A stretch of DNA of 64,000 bases from Streptomyces sp. f51 (GCF_037940415.1 NZ_CP149798.1:3282501-3346500); one strand, 5' to 3'. Counted from the stretch's first letter, positions 27,306 to 36,698 are shown. Program-made: numbers and translations. The notes: generated from the sequence alone by a model not told the origin.

Positions 27306-27869
27306 GTGCTCACGACTTCCCCCGCTCTCCCCGTCACCCCGTCCGTGCATGCTGAGGGGGTGAGCAACGACGAGTTCCGCGCCGCCATGACCCGGCTGGC
27401 CGCCGGCGTGGTCCTGGTGACCGCGCACGAGCCCGCACTGGCCCCGGACGGCCCGCGCGGCGAGGACGTCGGCATGACCGCGACCGCGTTCATGTCCGTC
27501 TCCCTCGACCCGCCGCTCGTCCTGGTCAGCCTGCGCGAGGGGTCCCGGATGGACGACCTGCTCGACGAGCAGCCGCTGTGGGGCGTCTCCGTGCTCGCCG
27601 AGAGCCAGCGGCACATCGCCGGCCGCTTCTCCATGAAGGGCCGTATCAGCGACCGGCTCCTCTTCGAGGACATCCCGTACGTACGCGGCGAGGCGTCCGG
27701 GGCGCTCCTGGTCGGCGGCGCGCTGGCCACGCTGGAGTGCAGCACCGAGCAGCGGATCGCCGCGGGCGACCACACCCTCGTCATCGGCCGCGTCCTGACG
27801 GCCCGCGTGCCGAGCGCGGACGGCGGCCCCCTGACGTACTTCAAGGGCCGCTACCGCCAGCTGGGCTGA
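27306..27869 (+). CDS. Flavin reductase-like domain oxidoreductase
   Basis: A 187-residue FMN-binding split-barrel protein: FRAAMTRLAAGVVLVTAHEP, then GMTATAFMSVSLDPPLVLVS (flavin-binding loop), and a C-terminal LTYFKGRYRQLG typical of the family. Such proteins supply reduced flavin to two-component monooxygenases. The start is uncertain: GTG 27306 fits a leaderless message from TAGCGT, while GTG 27360 (VSNDEF) is closer to the conserved domain. No monooxygenase gene adjoins it. Confidence 0.85.
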   Translation: MLTTSPALPVTPSVHAEGVSNDEFRAAMTRLAAGVVLVTAHEPALAPDGPRGEDVGMTATAFMSVSLDPPLVLVSLREGSRMDDLLDEQPLWGVSVLAESQRHIAGRFSMKGRISDRLLFEDIPYVRGEASGALLVGGALATLECSTEQRIAAGDHTLVIGRVLTARVPSADGGPLTYFKGRYRQLG

Positions 27870-27901
27870 GGCGGACGAGGGGCCGGGGGCCGGAGCGCGT
27901 C

Positions 27902-28330
27902 CTAGCCCCAGTCGCGGCCCGTGCGGCCCCTCTTGGTCTCGGAGCGTGCCTTCTTCTCGCGCAGCCTGCGTTCGTTGATGCCCCGGGGGATACGGGTGGC
28001 GCGGCGCGGCTTGGGCGGCGGCGCGGTGGCCTCGGCGAGCAGGGAGGCGAGGCGCACGGCCGCCGTCTCGCGGTTGCGCCACTGGGAGCGGTGCTCGGAG
28101 GAGCGCACGCTGACGACCCCGTCGACGAGACGCCCCTCCAGCTTCGCGAGGGCGCGGTCCTTCCAGACGGGCGGCAGCGCCTCGGTGTTGGCGAGGTCGA
28201 AACGGAGCTCGACCTGCGAGTCGCTGGTGTTCACGTGCTGCCCGCCCGGCCCGCCGGAGCGCGAGAAACGCCACATGAGCTCGGCCTCGGGCAGGGAGAC
28301 GGAGCCGCGGATGACATAGGGACCGGACAT
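27902..28330 (-). CDS. arfB: Peptidyl-tRNA hydrolase ArfB (ribosome rescue)
   Basis: A 142-residue class-I release-factor-like protein. The catalytic GGQ is in RSGGPGGQHVNTSDSQVELR, and the basic C-terminal tail (RRLREKKARSETKRGRTGR) that enters the empty mRNA channel of stalled ribosomes is present. It lacks codon-recognition domains, as ArfB/YaeJ should. ATG at 28330 starts MSGPYVIRG. It converges with the flavin reductase (33 bp between stops) and diverges from terD. Confidence 0.93.
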   Translation of the reverse strand: MSGPYVIRGSVSLPEAELMWRFSRSGGPGGQHVNTSDSQVELRFDLANTEALPPVWKDRALAKLEGRLVDGVVSVRSSEHRSQWRNRETAAVRLASLLAEATAPPPKPRRATRIPRGINERRLREKKARSETKRGRTGRDWG

Positions 28331-28446
28331 GTGTTCATGGTCGCCCGCCCGGACGGTCCGCGTCACCCTTTTTTCGGGGTCGGCCGGGGCGAAGGGGGGA
28401 GTCCGGGTAAAAATGGTAAAGACAGACGGAACCTCGGGTACCCCCC

Positions 28447-28474
28447 TTGGCGTTCATAGGGGTGACGGTAGCTT
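28447..28474 (+). promoter_or_regulatory. Candidate terD promoter
   Basis: TTGGCG (28447-28452) and TAGCTT (28469-28474) with a 16-bp spacer, about 40 bp before the terD ATG. This fits a housekeeping-sigma promoter. Confidence 0.4.
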
Positions 28475-28522
28475 CGTCCCCAGTACGAAGCCCGTATGTC
28501 ACGAGGGAAGGGACTCCCAACA

Positions 28523-29098
28523 ATGGCTGTAAGCCTGTCCAAGGGTGGCAACGTCTCGCTCACCAAGGAGGCTCCGGGCCTGACCGCCGTCACCGTGGGC
28601 CTCGGCTGGGACGTCCGCACCACCACGGGCACCGACTTCGACCTCGACGCCTCGGCCATCGCGGTCAACACCCAGGGCAAGGTCTACTCGGACGCCCACT
28701 TCGTCTTCTTCAACAACAAGCAGACCCCGGACAACACCATCGTCCACACCGGTGACAACACCACGGGTGAGGGCGCCGGCGACGACGAGGCGATCAACGT
28801 CAACCTGGCCGGTCTCCCGGCCGACATCGACAAGATCGTCTTCCCGGTCTCCATCTACGACGCGGAGACCCGCTCGCAGAACTTCGGCCAGGTCCGCAAC
28901 GCCTACATCCGCATCGTGAACCAGGCCGGCGGCACCGAGATCGCCCGCTACGACCTCTCCGAGGACGCGGCCACCGAGACCGCCATGGTCTTCGGCGAGC
29001 TCTACCGCAACGGCGCCGAGTGGAAGTTCCGCGCCGTCGGCCAGGGCTACGCCTCGGGCCTGGTGGGCATCGCGCAGGACTTCGGCGTCAACGTCTGA
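28523..29098 (+). CDS. TerD family calcium-binding stress protein
   Basis: A 191-residue TerD-type protein ([60 protein letters not shown]). The Asp-rich loops that bind Ca2+ are intact. TerD proteins are tied to tellurite resistance and to Ca2+-linked development in Streptomyces; no other ter genes are adjacent. ATG at 28523 follows GGGAAGGGA. A bidirectional hairpin at 29126-29156 ends the gene. Confidence 0.94.
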   Translation: MAVSLSKGGNVSLTKEAPGLTAVTVGLGWDVRTTTGTDFDLDASAIAVNTQGKVYSDAHFVFFNNKQTPDNTIVHTGDNTTGEGAGDDEAINVNLAGLPADIDKIVFPVSIYDAETRSQNFGQVRNAYIRIVNQAGGTEIARYDLSEDAATETAMVFGELYRNGAEWKFRAVGQGYASGLVGIAQDFGVNV

Positions 29099-29125
29099 CG
29101 GTCCGGCACGCGCACATGACGAGAA

Positions 29126-29156
29126 GAGCCCCCGGACTCCGGTTCGCCGGGGGCTC
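29126..29156. terminator. Bidirectional terminator between terD and the M1 peptidase
   Basis: GAGCCCCCGG (29126-29135) pairs with CCGGGGGCTC (29147-29156), extended by AGAG/CTCT flanks, between the convergent stops. Confidence 0.8.
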
Positions 29157-29170
29157 CTCTCGTGCGCGGT

Positions 29171-30580
29171 TCACGGGTGGGCCGGTCTGCCCTTTCCGTA
29201 CAGCCAGTCCTTCCAGATCCCGCTGAAGTCCTTGCCGGGCGCGGCCTTCTCGACGTACGCGGTGAACTCGGCGGTGTCCGCGTTCGCGTGCCGATGGGCG
29301 GCGGCCCAGCCCTGGACGATGTCGTAGAAGGTGTCGTCGCCCACGAGTTGACGGATCTTCTGGAGGACCATCGCGCCGCGGTAGTAGACGGGCGGGTCGG
29401 AGATCTGCGCGGGGCCGGGCGGGTCCGCGGGCGGGAAGGCCCAGATCTCGCTGCTGTCGACCGGCTCGTAGTAGTCGCCCTTGTAGAGGGAGTCGAAGAT
29501 CTTCTCGGCGGAGTCGCCGCCGTGGTCCTCCTGCCACAGCCACTCCGCGTAGGTGGCGAAGCCCTCGTTGAGCCACATGTCCCGCCAGGTCCTCGGGGTG
29601 ACCGAGTCGCCGAACCACTGGTGGGCCAGTTCGTGGACCAGGGTCGCGGTGTCGGGGGCGCCGGGGAAGACCGGGCGCGTCTGGGTCTCCAGGGCGTAGC
29701 CCACGTCGTCGGGCCGGTCCACGATCGCCCCGGTGGAGGAGAAGGGGTACGGACCGAAGTTGTACTCCTCCCAGTCCATGATCTCGGGGATCCGTCCCAG
29801 CACCTTCTCGCTCGCCCCCTTCTGGACCGGGTCCACCGCCACGTAGACCGGCAGCCCGTTCCTCGCCGTCGAGCGGGTGATGTCGTACCGGCCGATCGCG
29901 AGGGTCGCCACATAGCTCGCCATCGGTTCGGCGGTGTGCCAGGCGTACGTCGTCCTGCCGTCCTTGGTCGACTCGTTCGCCAACTCGCCGTTGGAGACGG
30001 CCTGGAGGCCCTTCGGGACGGTGATCCTGATGTCGTACGAGGCCTTGTCGGAGGGGTGGTGGTCGCCGGGGAACCAGGCCATCGAACCCGTGGGCTCGCC
30101 GAGGCCGAGGGCGCCGTCGGCCGTGCGCAGCCAGCCCTCCTTGGAGGCGTCGGCGTCCGTGATCGTGCGGGGGGTCCCGGAGTAGCGGACCTTCGTGGTG
30201 AACGTCTCGCCCTGGTCGAGGTCGTGCCGCGGGCGCACGGTCAGCTCCTGGCCCGCCCGGCTCCAGCCGGCGCCGCGGCCCTCGACCTCGACCTCGGAGA
30301 CATGCAGTCCCAGCAGGTCGAGGTGGAAGGCGCTCAGGTCTTTCAGGGCCCGCGCGGTGATCTCCGCCGTTCCCGTCAGCCGCTTGTGCCCGGGATCGTA
30401 GGAGAGGGTGAGTCCGTAGTGCGTGACGTCGTACCCGCCGTTGCCCATCTTCGGGAAGTACGGGTCGCCGACGCCCGCCGCGCCCGGCTTCCCGCGCACG
30501 GGGTCCCCGCCGCAGGCGGTGAGTCCGGCGACGAGCGCGAGAGCCAGGGCAAAGGGGGCGGCGACGGAGGATCGGGGCAC
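29171..30580 (-). CDS. Secreted M1 family metallopeptidase lipoprotein
   Basis: A 469-residue gluzincin. Residues 1-24 are a lipoprotein signal peptide ending in the lipobox LTAC, so the mature enzyme is membrane-anchored outside the cell. The zinc site is complete: HELAHQWFGDSV (HExxH) and, 18 residues on, NEGFATYAEW with the third ligand Glu. The GAMEN-type exopeptidase motif is replaced by DDVGYALETQTRP. The N-terminal beta domain (YDVTHYGLTLSYD) is present but the large C-terminal domain of aminopeptidase N is absent, giving the short bacterial M1 form. GTG at 30580 is the start. Confidence 0.92.
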   Translation of the reverse strand: MPRSSVAAPFALALALVAGLTACGGDPVRGKPGAAGVGDPYFPKMGNGGYDVTHYGLTLSYDPGHKRLTGTAEITARALKDLSAFHLDLLGLHVSEVEVEGRGAGWSRAGQELTVRPRHDLDQGETFTTKVRYSGTPRTITDADASKEGWLRTADGALGLGEPTGSMAWFPGDHHPSDKASYDIRITVPKGLQAVSNGELANESTKDGRTTYAWHTAEPMASYVATLAIGRYDITRSTARNGLPVYVAVDPVQKGASEKVLGRIPEIMDWEEYNFGPYPFSSTGAIVDRPDDVGYALETQTRPVFPGAPDTATLVHELAHQWFGDSVTPRTWRDMWLNEGFATYAEWLWQEDHGGDSAEKIFDSLYKGDYYEPVDSSEIWAFPPADPPGPAQISDPPVYYRGAMVLQKIRQLVGDDTFYDIVQGWAAAHRHANADTAEFTAYVEKAAPGKDFSGIWKDWLYGKGRPAHP

Positions 30581-30632
30581 ATCAGCGATCCTAGGCCGCC
30601 GTGGGGCGGCCGGGGCGTGACACCATCACCTC

Positions 30633-31133
30633 GTGCTCGACATCGGCTACGCCCTCTCCAACCGCTTTCCCGACCCCCCGCAGACCGACTACCGCCGCGC
30701 GGACGTCCGCGCGCTGCGGCACGACCTGTTCTGCGGCGACGTCTACCTCGCCGACACCAAGACGGACCACGAGGTGTCCACGGGCTGGGGCTGGGTGCCG
30801 GTGCTCGACTTCGCGTGGGCGCTGTGCGACATCGTCGAGCAGCTCGACCGCGACCCGCTCGGCAGCCGGGCCTCGCGGCCGCAGCAGGCCGAGCTGGACT
30901 TCACCGAGTCCACCGACCGCATGCTGTTCGAGCGCCGCTTCGGCTGGGTGGACATCGAGGCGGACTGGATGCCGGGCGACGAGGAGCCGCTGACCTTCTC
31001 CCACACCGAGCTCCGCCGCGAGGCCCGCGACTTCCTGCACGACCTGCTCGCCGACCTCACCGACCTGCACGAGGACCTCGCCGAGAACCCGGCGATCTGG
31101 ACACTCCAGGCCCGCTTCCCCCGCGTCTCCTAG
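30633..31133 (+). CDS. Conserved actinobacterial hypothetical protein
   Basis: A 166-residue acidic soluble protein beginning MLDIGYALSNRFPDPPQTDY, with aromatic-rich WGWVPVLDFAWALCDIVEQL and a helical C-terminus (ELRREARDFLHDLLADLTDL). I cannot name the function. GTG 30633 is divergent from the M1 peptidase start, 52 bp away. It converges on the pentapeptide gene. Confidence 0.75.
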   Translation: MLDIGYALSNRFPDPPQTDYRRADVRALRHDLFCGDVYLADTKTDHEVSTGWGWVPVLDFAWALCDIVEQLDRDPLGSRASRPQQAELDFTESTDRMLFERRFGWVDIEADWMPGDEEPLTFSHTELRREARDFLHDLLADLTDLHEDLAENPAIWTLQARFPRVS

Positions 31134-31167
31134 CCGGTGACCGCGTGGCCGGCGGGGCTCGGCTCCC

Positions 31168-31881
31168 CTACGCCCCGCCGTCCACCCGTACCCCCAGAGC
31201 CGCGGCCAGCACCGGTGCCAGGTCCAGGAGCTGATGGGTGCTGATGACCGCGCCCGCCAGCCGCTCCACACCCCGCGCGATGTCCAGTTCCGCCGCCGCG
31301 CGCAGGTCCACGTCCACGAGGGTGGCCGCTGTGAGGTCCGCGCCCCTCAGGACGCAGTCCGTGAACTCCACCCGCTCCAGACGGGCGCCCCCGAAGTCCG
31401 GCTCGACCAGGACGCAGCCCTCGAAGACCACGTCCTTGAGCCGCGCCTTGCGCAGATTCAGATAGTCGATCTTCCCGCCGCGCACGACCACCCGCTCCAG
31501 CACCGAGCCGTGCAGCTGCACCCCGCCCATGCGGGCGTCCACCAGCTCGACATCGCGCAGCGTCGACTCCGCGAGGTCGGTGCCGACCCCCCGGATGCCC
31601 GTGAGGACCGAGTCCAGCACCCGCGCGTGGTGCAGCCGTGTCTCGTCCAGCGCGCAGCCCGTCAGCGCGCAGTCCATGAAGCGGGCGCCCCCGCCGTCCT
31701 GCCCGGCGAGGTCCGCGTCCCGGAACTCCAGGCCGTCATAGTCGCCGTCCGGCTCAAGACCCCCGCCGTCGTACGGCTCCAGCGGGGGCAGCCGCAGCTC
31801 CGGCCGCCGTGCCGCCTTCGGCCCCGCCCCCGGCGCCTTCGCACCCGTCCCGCCGCGCCCGCCCGTCACTCTGCTCGCCAT
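31168..31881 (-). CDS. Pentapeptide repeat protein
   Basis: A 237-residue protein with a basic N-terminal leader of about 35 residues followed by roughly 30 five-residue A(D/N)LXX-type repeats (for example GLEFRDADLAGQDGGGARFM, VLRGADLTAATLVDVDLRAA), which fold as a right-handed square beta-helix. Some members mimic DNA and protect gyrase; many have no known role. ATG at 31881. It stands between the hypothetical gene and the SoxR-controlled reductase. Confidence 0.88.
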   Translation of the reverse strand: MASRVTGGRGGTGAKAPGAGPKAARRPELRLPPLEPYDGGGLEPDGDYDGLEFRDADLAGQDGGGARFMDCALTGCALDETRLHHARVLDSVLTGIRGVGTDLAESTLRDVELVDARMGGVQLHGSVLERVVVRGGKIDYLNLRKARLKDVVFEGCVLVEPDFGGARLERVEFTDCVLRGADLTAATLVDVDLRAAAELDIARGVERLAGAVISTHQLLDLAPVLAAALGVRVDGGA

Positions 31882-31935
31882 GCCCCCATCCTGCCCGCCC
31901 CCACTGACAACCGGCGCGTTCCGGGACCGCCTTGA

Positions 31936-31953
31936 CCTCAAGCGGGCTTGAGG
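31936..31953 (+). promoter_or_regulatory. SoxR box
   Basis: CCTCAAG-CGGG-CTTGAGG, an 18-bp dyad equal to the SoxR operator core, begins within the -35-like TTGACC at 31932. It lies 87 bp before the quinone reductase ATG. S. coelicolor SoxR, activated by redox-cycling antibiotics such as actinorhodin, controls an orthologous gene (SCO4266 by recollection). Confidence 0.85.
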
Positions 31954-32039
31954 TTGAACCCTGGTGAGGCGGCCCCGCAGATCCCATGGATCCCTGAGAC
32001 CCGCAGATCGCACAGATCCCGCAGCCCGAGGAGCCCCCG

Positions 32040-33020
32040 ATGTACGCGATCCGTCTGCACGCCTTCGGTCCCGCCGGGAATCTCGTCCACGAGCGGACCG
32101 AGGACCCCGAACCGGGTCCTGGCCAGGTCCGGATCGCCGTGGCCGCCGCGGGCGTTCATCTCCTGGACACCGCGTTGCGCGAGGGCATGCGGGGCGGCCC
32201 GGCCCCCGCGCCCGTCCTGCCCACCGTGCCCGGCCGCGAGGTCGCCGGAACCGTCGAGTCCCTCGGCGAGGGCGTCGCCGGGCTATGCCTCGGCCGACGT
32301 GTCGTCGCCCACCTGGGTTTCGCCCCCGGCGGGTACGCCGAGCTGGCCGTCACGGACGTCGAGCGCCTCCACGACATCCCCGGGAACCTCGACTTCGCGC
32401 AGGCCGTCGCGATGATCGGGACGGGCCGTACGGTCATGGGGATCGTGCAGTTCGCCGAGTTCGGCCCCTCCTCCGTGGTCGTCGTGCCCGCGGCCGCGGG
32501 CGGGATCGGCACGCTGCTCGTGCAGTACGCGCGTCACGCGGGCGCGACCGTGGTGGGCCTCGCGGGCGGCCCGGAGAAGGTGGCGAGGGCCCGCGCGAAC
32601 GGCGCCGACCCGGCCGTCGACTACACCGATCCCGGCTGGCCGGGCAAGGTCCGCGCGCACCTCGGCGGACGGGCCGCGACCCTCGTGCTCGACGGTGTCG
32701 GCGGCGACGTGGCCCGGGAGGCCGTCGCGCTGCTCGGCCCCGGCGGCCGGCACCTCGTCTTCGGCTGGTCGGGCGCGGGTCTGCGGGACGGCTCCCCGTA
32801 CCTCGTGGAGGGGGTGTCCGAGCAGGTGCTCGGACCGGTGATGATGCGCCGGGCGGGCGGCCCGGATCCCGTACGGACCCTGGAGCTGCGGGCCCTGGCG
32901 GAGGCCGCCGCCGGGCGTCTGGTCCCGGCCGTGACCCGCTTCCCCCTCGCCGAGGCGGCCTCGGCGCACCGGGCCCTGGAGAACAGGGCGACGACCGGGA
33001 AGGTGGTGCTGGAACCCTGA
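32040..33020 (+). CDS. SoxR-regulated NADPH:quinone reductase (zinc-type ADH superfamily)
   Basis: A 326-residue MDR-family oxidoreductase. It has the GroES-like domain (ALREGMRGGPAPAPVLPTVP, PGREVAGTVESLGEGV), the Rossmann glycine motif PAAAGGIGTLLVQYARHAGA, and the C-terminal ENRATTGKVVL; the catalytic zinc Cys is absent, as in quinone reductases. The SoxR box upstream indicates induction by redox-active compounds. GGAGGAGC-like purines (GAGGAGCCCCCG) precede ATG 32040. Confidence 0.92.
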   Translation: MYAIRLHAFGPAGNLVHERTEDPEPGPGQVRIAVAAAGVHLLDTALREGMRGGPAPAPVLPTVPGREVAGTVESLGEGVAGLCLGRRVVAHLGFAPGGYAELAVTDVERLHDIPGNLDFAQAVAMIGTGRTVMGIVQFAEFGPSSVVVVPAAAGGIGTLLVQYARHAGATVVGLAGGPEKVARARANGADPAVDYTDPGWPGKVRAHLGGRAATLVLDGVGGDVAREAVALLGPGGRHLVFGWSGAGLRDGSPYLVEGVSEQVLGPVMMRRAGGPDPVRTLELRALAEAAAGRLVPAVTRFPLAEAASAHRALENRATTGKVVLEP

Positions 33021-33100
33021 TCACGGGCGGCCCGAACCCGCCGCGCGGGGCGAAATAGTCCAAAGATGCGACTCATTCCGATTCATGGTCTTCTGAGCCA

Positions 33101-34600
33101 ATGAGTGTCACCCGGACAGGTGAACCGCAGGCGCCGGTCGGCCCCGACCCCCATCGCTGGTGGGCGCTGGTGGTCATCGCGCTCGCCCAGCTGATGGTCG
33201 TGCTGGACGCGACGATCGTGAACATCGCTCTCCCCTCCGCACAGCGCGATCTCGGCATGTCCGACGGCAACCGGCAGTGGGTCATCACGGCCTACACGCT
33301 GGCCTTCGGCGGGCTGCTGCTGCTCGGCGGGCGGGTCGCCGACCTCGTCGGGCGCAAACGCACCTTCGTGATCGGGCTGATCGGTTTCGCGCTGGCCTCG
33401 GGGCTCGGCGGCGCGGCGACCACGTCCGGCATGCTGTTCGGCGCCCGCGCGCTCCAGGGCGCCTTCGCCGCGCTGCTCGCGCCCTCGGCGCTGTCCCTGC
33501 TGACCACGACCTTCACCGACCCCAAGGAACGCGGCAAGGCGTTCGGCATCTACGGCGCGCTGGCGGGCTCGGGGGCGGCGATCGGCTTCATCGTGGGCGG
33601 TCTGCTGACGGAGTACCTGAACTGGCGCTGGTGCCTGTACGTCAACATCCCCATCGCGGTCATCGCGGTCTTCGGCGCGTTCGGGCTGCTGCGCGACCGG
33701 CCGGGCCACAAGAACGTCCGGCTGGACGTGCCCGGTGCGGTGCTGGGCTGCGGCGGGCTCGTGGCGATCGTCTACGGGGTCAGCGAGGCCAACTCGCGGG
33801 GCTGGTCGGACCCGCTGGTGCTGGGCCTGATCGTGGGCGGGATCGCGCTGCTGGCCGCGTTCGTGTGGTGGCAGAACAGGGCCCCGAGCCCACTGCTGCC
33901 GCTGCACATCGTCAAGGACCGCAACCGCGCGGGCTGCTTCCTGACGATGGGGCTCGCCATCATCGGCATGTTCGGCGTGTTCCTGTTCATGACCTACTAC
34001 CTCCAGGTCATCCTCGGGTACTCGCCGGTGAAGACGGGGCTCGCGTTCCTGCCGCTGACCGTCGCGATCATCATCGGTTCGACGCAGATCTCGGCACGGC
34101 TGCTGCCCCGTGTGGCACCGCGCATGCTGATGGTGCCGGGCATGCTCCTCGCCGCCGGCGGCGTGGCGATGTTCACGCGGCTCACCGTCGAGTCCGACTA
34201 CGCGGGGGAACTGCTGCCCGGCCTGATCCTGATGGGCCTCGGCATGGGTCTGACCTTCATGCCGGTGTTCGCCACCGCGACCGCCGGGGTCGCCCCGCAG
34301 GACGCGGGCGTGACCTCCGCGACGGTCAACACCTCGCAGCAGGTGGGCGGTTCGATCGGCACGGCGCTGCTGAACACCATCGCCACCACCGCCAGCACGG
34401 CCTACATCACCGCCCATCTGCGCAATCCCGCGCAGAAGGCGCTGATCGTCCGCGAGGGCGTCGTCCACGGGTACACCGTGGCCATCTGGTGGGCCACCGG
34501 CTTCATGCTGCTGGCCGGCCTCGTCGCGGGGCTCATGGTCACGGCCAAGGCCCCCAAGCACGTGGCGTCGGGCGCGGCGGTCCCGGAGTCGGTGGGCTGA
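33101..34600 (+). CDS. MFS drug transporter, DHA2 (14-TM) family
   Basis: A 499-residue efflux pump. Motif A is GGRVADLVGRKRTF, the DHA2 signature is LDATIVNIALPSAQRDLGMS, and motif C lies around GSGAAIGFIVGGLL. About 14 membrane segments are visible. Such pumps expel antibiotics and dyes. It follows the SoxR-controlled reductase on the same strand with an 80-bp gap, so joint redox-stress control is possible but not shown. ATG at 33101; no strong ribosome site is evident. Confidence 0.9.
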   Translation: MSVTRTGEPQAPVGPDPHRWWALVVIALAQLMVVLDATIVNIALPSAQRDLGMSDGNRQWVITAYTLAFGGLLLLGGRVADLVGRKRTFVIGLIGFALASGLGGAATTSGMLFGARALQGAFAALLAPSALSLLTTTFTDPKERGKAFGIYGALAGSGAAIGFIVGGLLTEYLNWRWCLYVNIPIAVIAVFGAFGLLRDRPGHKNVRLDVPGAVLGCGGLVAIVYGVSEANSRGWSDPLVLGLIVGGIALLAAFVWWQNRAPSPLLPLHIVKDRNRAGCFLTMGLAIIGMFGVFLFMTYYLQVILGYSPVKTGLAFLPLTVAIIIGSTQISARLLPRVAPRMLMVPGMLLAAGGVAMFTRLTVESDYAGELLPGLILMGLGMGLTFMPVFATATAGVAPQDAGVTSATVNTSQQVGGSIGTALLNTIATTASTAYITAHLRNPAQKALIVREGVVHGYTVAIWWATGFMLLAGLVAGLMVTAKAPKHVASGAAVPESVG

Positions 34601-34628
34601 CCGTCGGTCCGCCGCCCGCCCCGGGGGG

Positions 34629-36035
34629 TCAGTGGCGCCCGGCCACCCGGTCCGCGATCCGGGCCAGCGCGGACGACCGCGCGCCGCGGGTGGTCAGTTC
34701 GCGGCGGTCGGCCGTGCGGTAGGTCGCGTACATGCCGTGGACGCCGATCCAGCGGAACGGCTCCGGTTCCCACTTGCGGACCTTGTGGCCGACCCAGGGC
34801 AGCTCGGTCAGCCCGGTCGCACCCGCCTCTCCGGAGTCCTGGCGCACGAGGTCGCGCAGGGTGCGGGCGGCGAGGTTGGCGGTGGCGACGCCGGAGCCGA
34901 CATAGCCGCCCGCCCAGCCGAGGCCGGTCGAGCGGTCCAGGGTGACGGTGGCGCACCAGTCGCGCGGGACCCCGAGGACTCCCGACCAGGCGTGGGCGAC
35001 CGGGACTCCGGTCAGCGACGGGAAGAACCGGACGAGGATCTCGTAGAGGGCGTCGACGGTGGCCTGCTGGGTGCGCCCGTCGTTGTCGGTGCGCGAGCCG
35101 AAGCGGTACGGGACCCCGCGGCCGCCGAGCGCGATACGGCCGTCGGCGGTGCGCTGGGCGTACATGTAGGCGTGGGCCATGTCGCCGAGCGTCTCGCGGC
35201 CCTCCCAGCCGATCTCGGCCCACTGTCCCTCGGTCAGCGGCTCCGTCGCGATCATGGAGGAGTTCATCGGCAGCCAGGTCCGCTTCTGGCCCTTGAGGTT
35301 CGCGGTGAAGCCCTCGGTGCAGCGCAGGACGTAGGGGGCGCTGACGGTGCCGTACGGGGTGACGGCCCGCCGCGGGCCGATCTCGGTGACCGGCGTCTGT
35401 TCGTGGACGGTGACGCCGAGCGCCTCGACGACCGCGGCGAGGCCCCTGACCAGCTTCACCGGATGCAGCCGGGCCCCGTGCGGGGTCCAGGCCGAGCCCA
35501 GCGCGTCCGCGACCCGGATCCGTGCGGCAGTCTCCTCGGCGCCGTACAGCTCGCGGTCCTTCTCGCCGAACGACATTTCGTGCTCGTGGAACTCCTTCAG
35601 CCGCGCGAGCTGGGCGGGCGTGTACGCCACCTCCAGGACGCCGCCCTGGTGGATGTCGGCCTCGACGCCCTCCTCGGCGGCCACCCGGACGACCTCGTCC
35701 ACGGTGTCGTTCATGGCCCGCTGGAGCCGTACGGCCGCCTCCCGGCCGTGCAGGCGCGCGTAGCGGTCACGGCCCGCGATGCCGTTGTAGAGCCAGCCGC
35801 CGTTGCGCCCGGAGGCTCCGTAGCCGCAGAACCTCTGCTCCAGGACGGTGACGCGCAGGGAGGGGGCCGCCTTCTTCAGGTAGTACGCGGTCCACAGTCC
35901 GGTGTAGCCGCCGCCGACCACCACGACGTCCGCGGTCGCGTCGCCGGACAGCGGCTCACGGGGCGCGGGCAGACCGTCCTCCGCGTACCAGAAGGAGACG
36001 CCACCGTTCCTGACCTTGCCCACCGAGCTGCTCAT
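34629..36035 (-). CDS. FAD-dependent oxidoreductase (DAO/glycine oxidase-like)
   Basis: A 468-residue flavoprotein with the FAD dinucleotide motif VVVVGGGYTGLWTAYYLKKA near residue 37, YGASGRNGGWLYNG just after it (PuuB/YgaF-like), and the late FAD-binding GWAGGYVGSGVATANLAART. Family members oxidise amines or amino acids such as gamma-glutamylputrescine or sarcosine; the substrate here is unknown. ATG at 36035. It is followed downstream by the convergent MFS gene. Confidence 0.88.
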   Translation of the reverse strand: MSSSVGKVRNGGVSFWYAEDGLPAPREPLSGDATADVVVVGGGYTGLWTAYYLKKAAPSLRVTVLEQRFCGYGASGRNGGWLYNGIAGRDRYARLHGREAAVRLQRAMNDTVDEVVRVAAEEGVEADIHQGGVLEVAYTPAQLARLKEFHEHEMSFGEKDRELYGAEETAARIRVADALGSAWTPHGARLHPVKLVRGLAAVVEALGVTVHEQTPVTEIGPRRAVTPYGTVSAPYVLRCTEGFTANLKGQKRTWLPMNSSMIATEPLTEGQWAEIGWEGRETLGDMAHAYMYAQRTADGRIALGGRGVPYRFGSRTDNDGRTQQATVDALYEILVRFFPSLTGVPVAHAWSGVLGVPRDWCATVTLDRSTGLGWAGGYVGSGVATANLAARTLRDLVRQDSGEAGATGLTELPWVGHKVRKWEPEPFRWIGVHGMYATYRTADRRELTTRGARSSALARIADRVAGRH

Positions 36036-36044
36036 GCCGGGACG

Positions 36045-36698
36045 TTAACTCCGCTGAGCGGTGACTGTCTCCTTCGGATTCCATGCTTTTCCGCGCCCTC
36101 TGGTCAACGGATAACAGGCCAGGCCGAGGAGAACCGAGGTGAAATGCCCGAGATCGGTGAAGGTCCGTCCGGTCACGAGGGGAATTCCGTACACCCCGAG
36201 CACGACCACGAGATAGGCGTACCGCCAGGGCGGCGCGATCCGGTAGGTGAGCACGCCGACCACCCCCGCCAGGGCGTAGCTCACCCCCACGTCGAGGGTG
36301 TCGACCGCGGAGTGCGGGGCCACACCGTGCTGGATCGCCCAGAGCAGCGCACCCTCGCTGACCAGCGTCGACACGACATGGGCCACCGCGTTGACGGCGA
36401 GCCAGCGGGCGGTTCCCAGCCAGCGTTCGGCCGGTGCCTGGAACAGGGTGTAGAGCACGGCGTACGGCAGCCAGCGCCCGCCGTCGATCCACATGGCGCT
36501 CGCGAACAGCACCCGCACCGGGTTGTTCGACAGCTCGTGGAGATTGGTCGAGCGCTGTCGCAGGAAGTCCTCTTCGAAATCCGGGGACATGTGGTGCAGG
36601 GCCACGGTGGTGATGAAGAGAATCGTCAGCCAGACGTACGTGCCCGGCGCACCGCGCACGTACATCCACACCCTGTGGAAGAACCGCTCACCCCGCAT
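36045..36698 (-). CDS. Rhomboid-like integral membrane protein
   Basis: A 217-residue protein with about six transmembrane helices. It keeps a GxS in VDTLDVGVSYALAGVVG and a His in TDLGHFTSVLLGLACY, the positions of the rhomboid Ser/His pair, although the flanking GxSG and AHxxG consensus are degenerate; activity is uncertain. The N-terminus MRGERFFHRVWMYVRGAPG is basic. The start is uncertain (ATG 36698 used, GTG 36710 possible). Its stop lies 9 bp before the oxidase start, so the two form an operon. Confidence 0.75.
   Translation of the reverse strand: MRGERFFHRVWMYVRGAPGTYVWLTILFITTVALHHMSPDFEEDFLRQRSTNLHELSNNPVRVLFASAMWIDGGRWLPYAVLYTLFQAPAERWLGTARWLAVNAVAHVVSTLVSEGALLWAIQHGVAPHSAVDTLDVGVSYALAGVVGVLTYRIAPPWRYAYLVVVLGVYGIPLVTGRTFTDLGHFTSVLLGLACYPLTRGRGKAWNPKETVTAQRS

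Noticed and set aside
31953..31975. TTGAACC at the SoxR-controlled gene as an eleventh copy of the regulon motif
   Set aside because: No CGTTG at the required distance, and it is part of the SoxR-type promoter.
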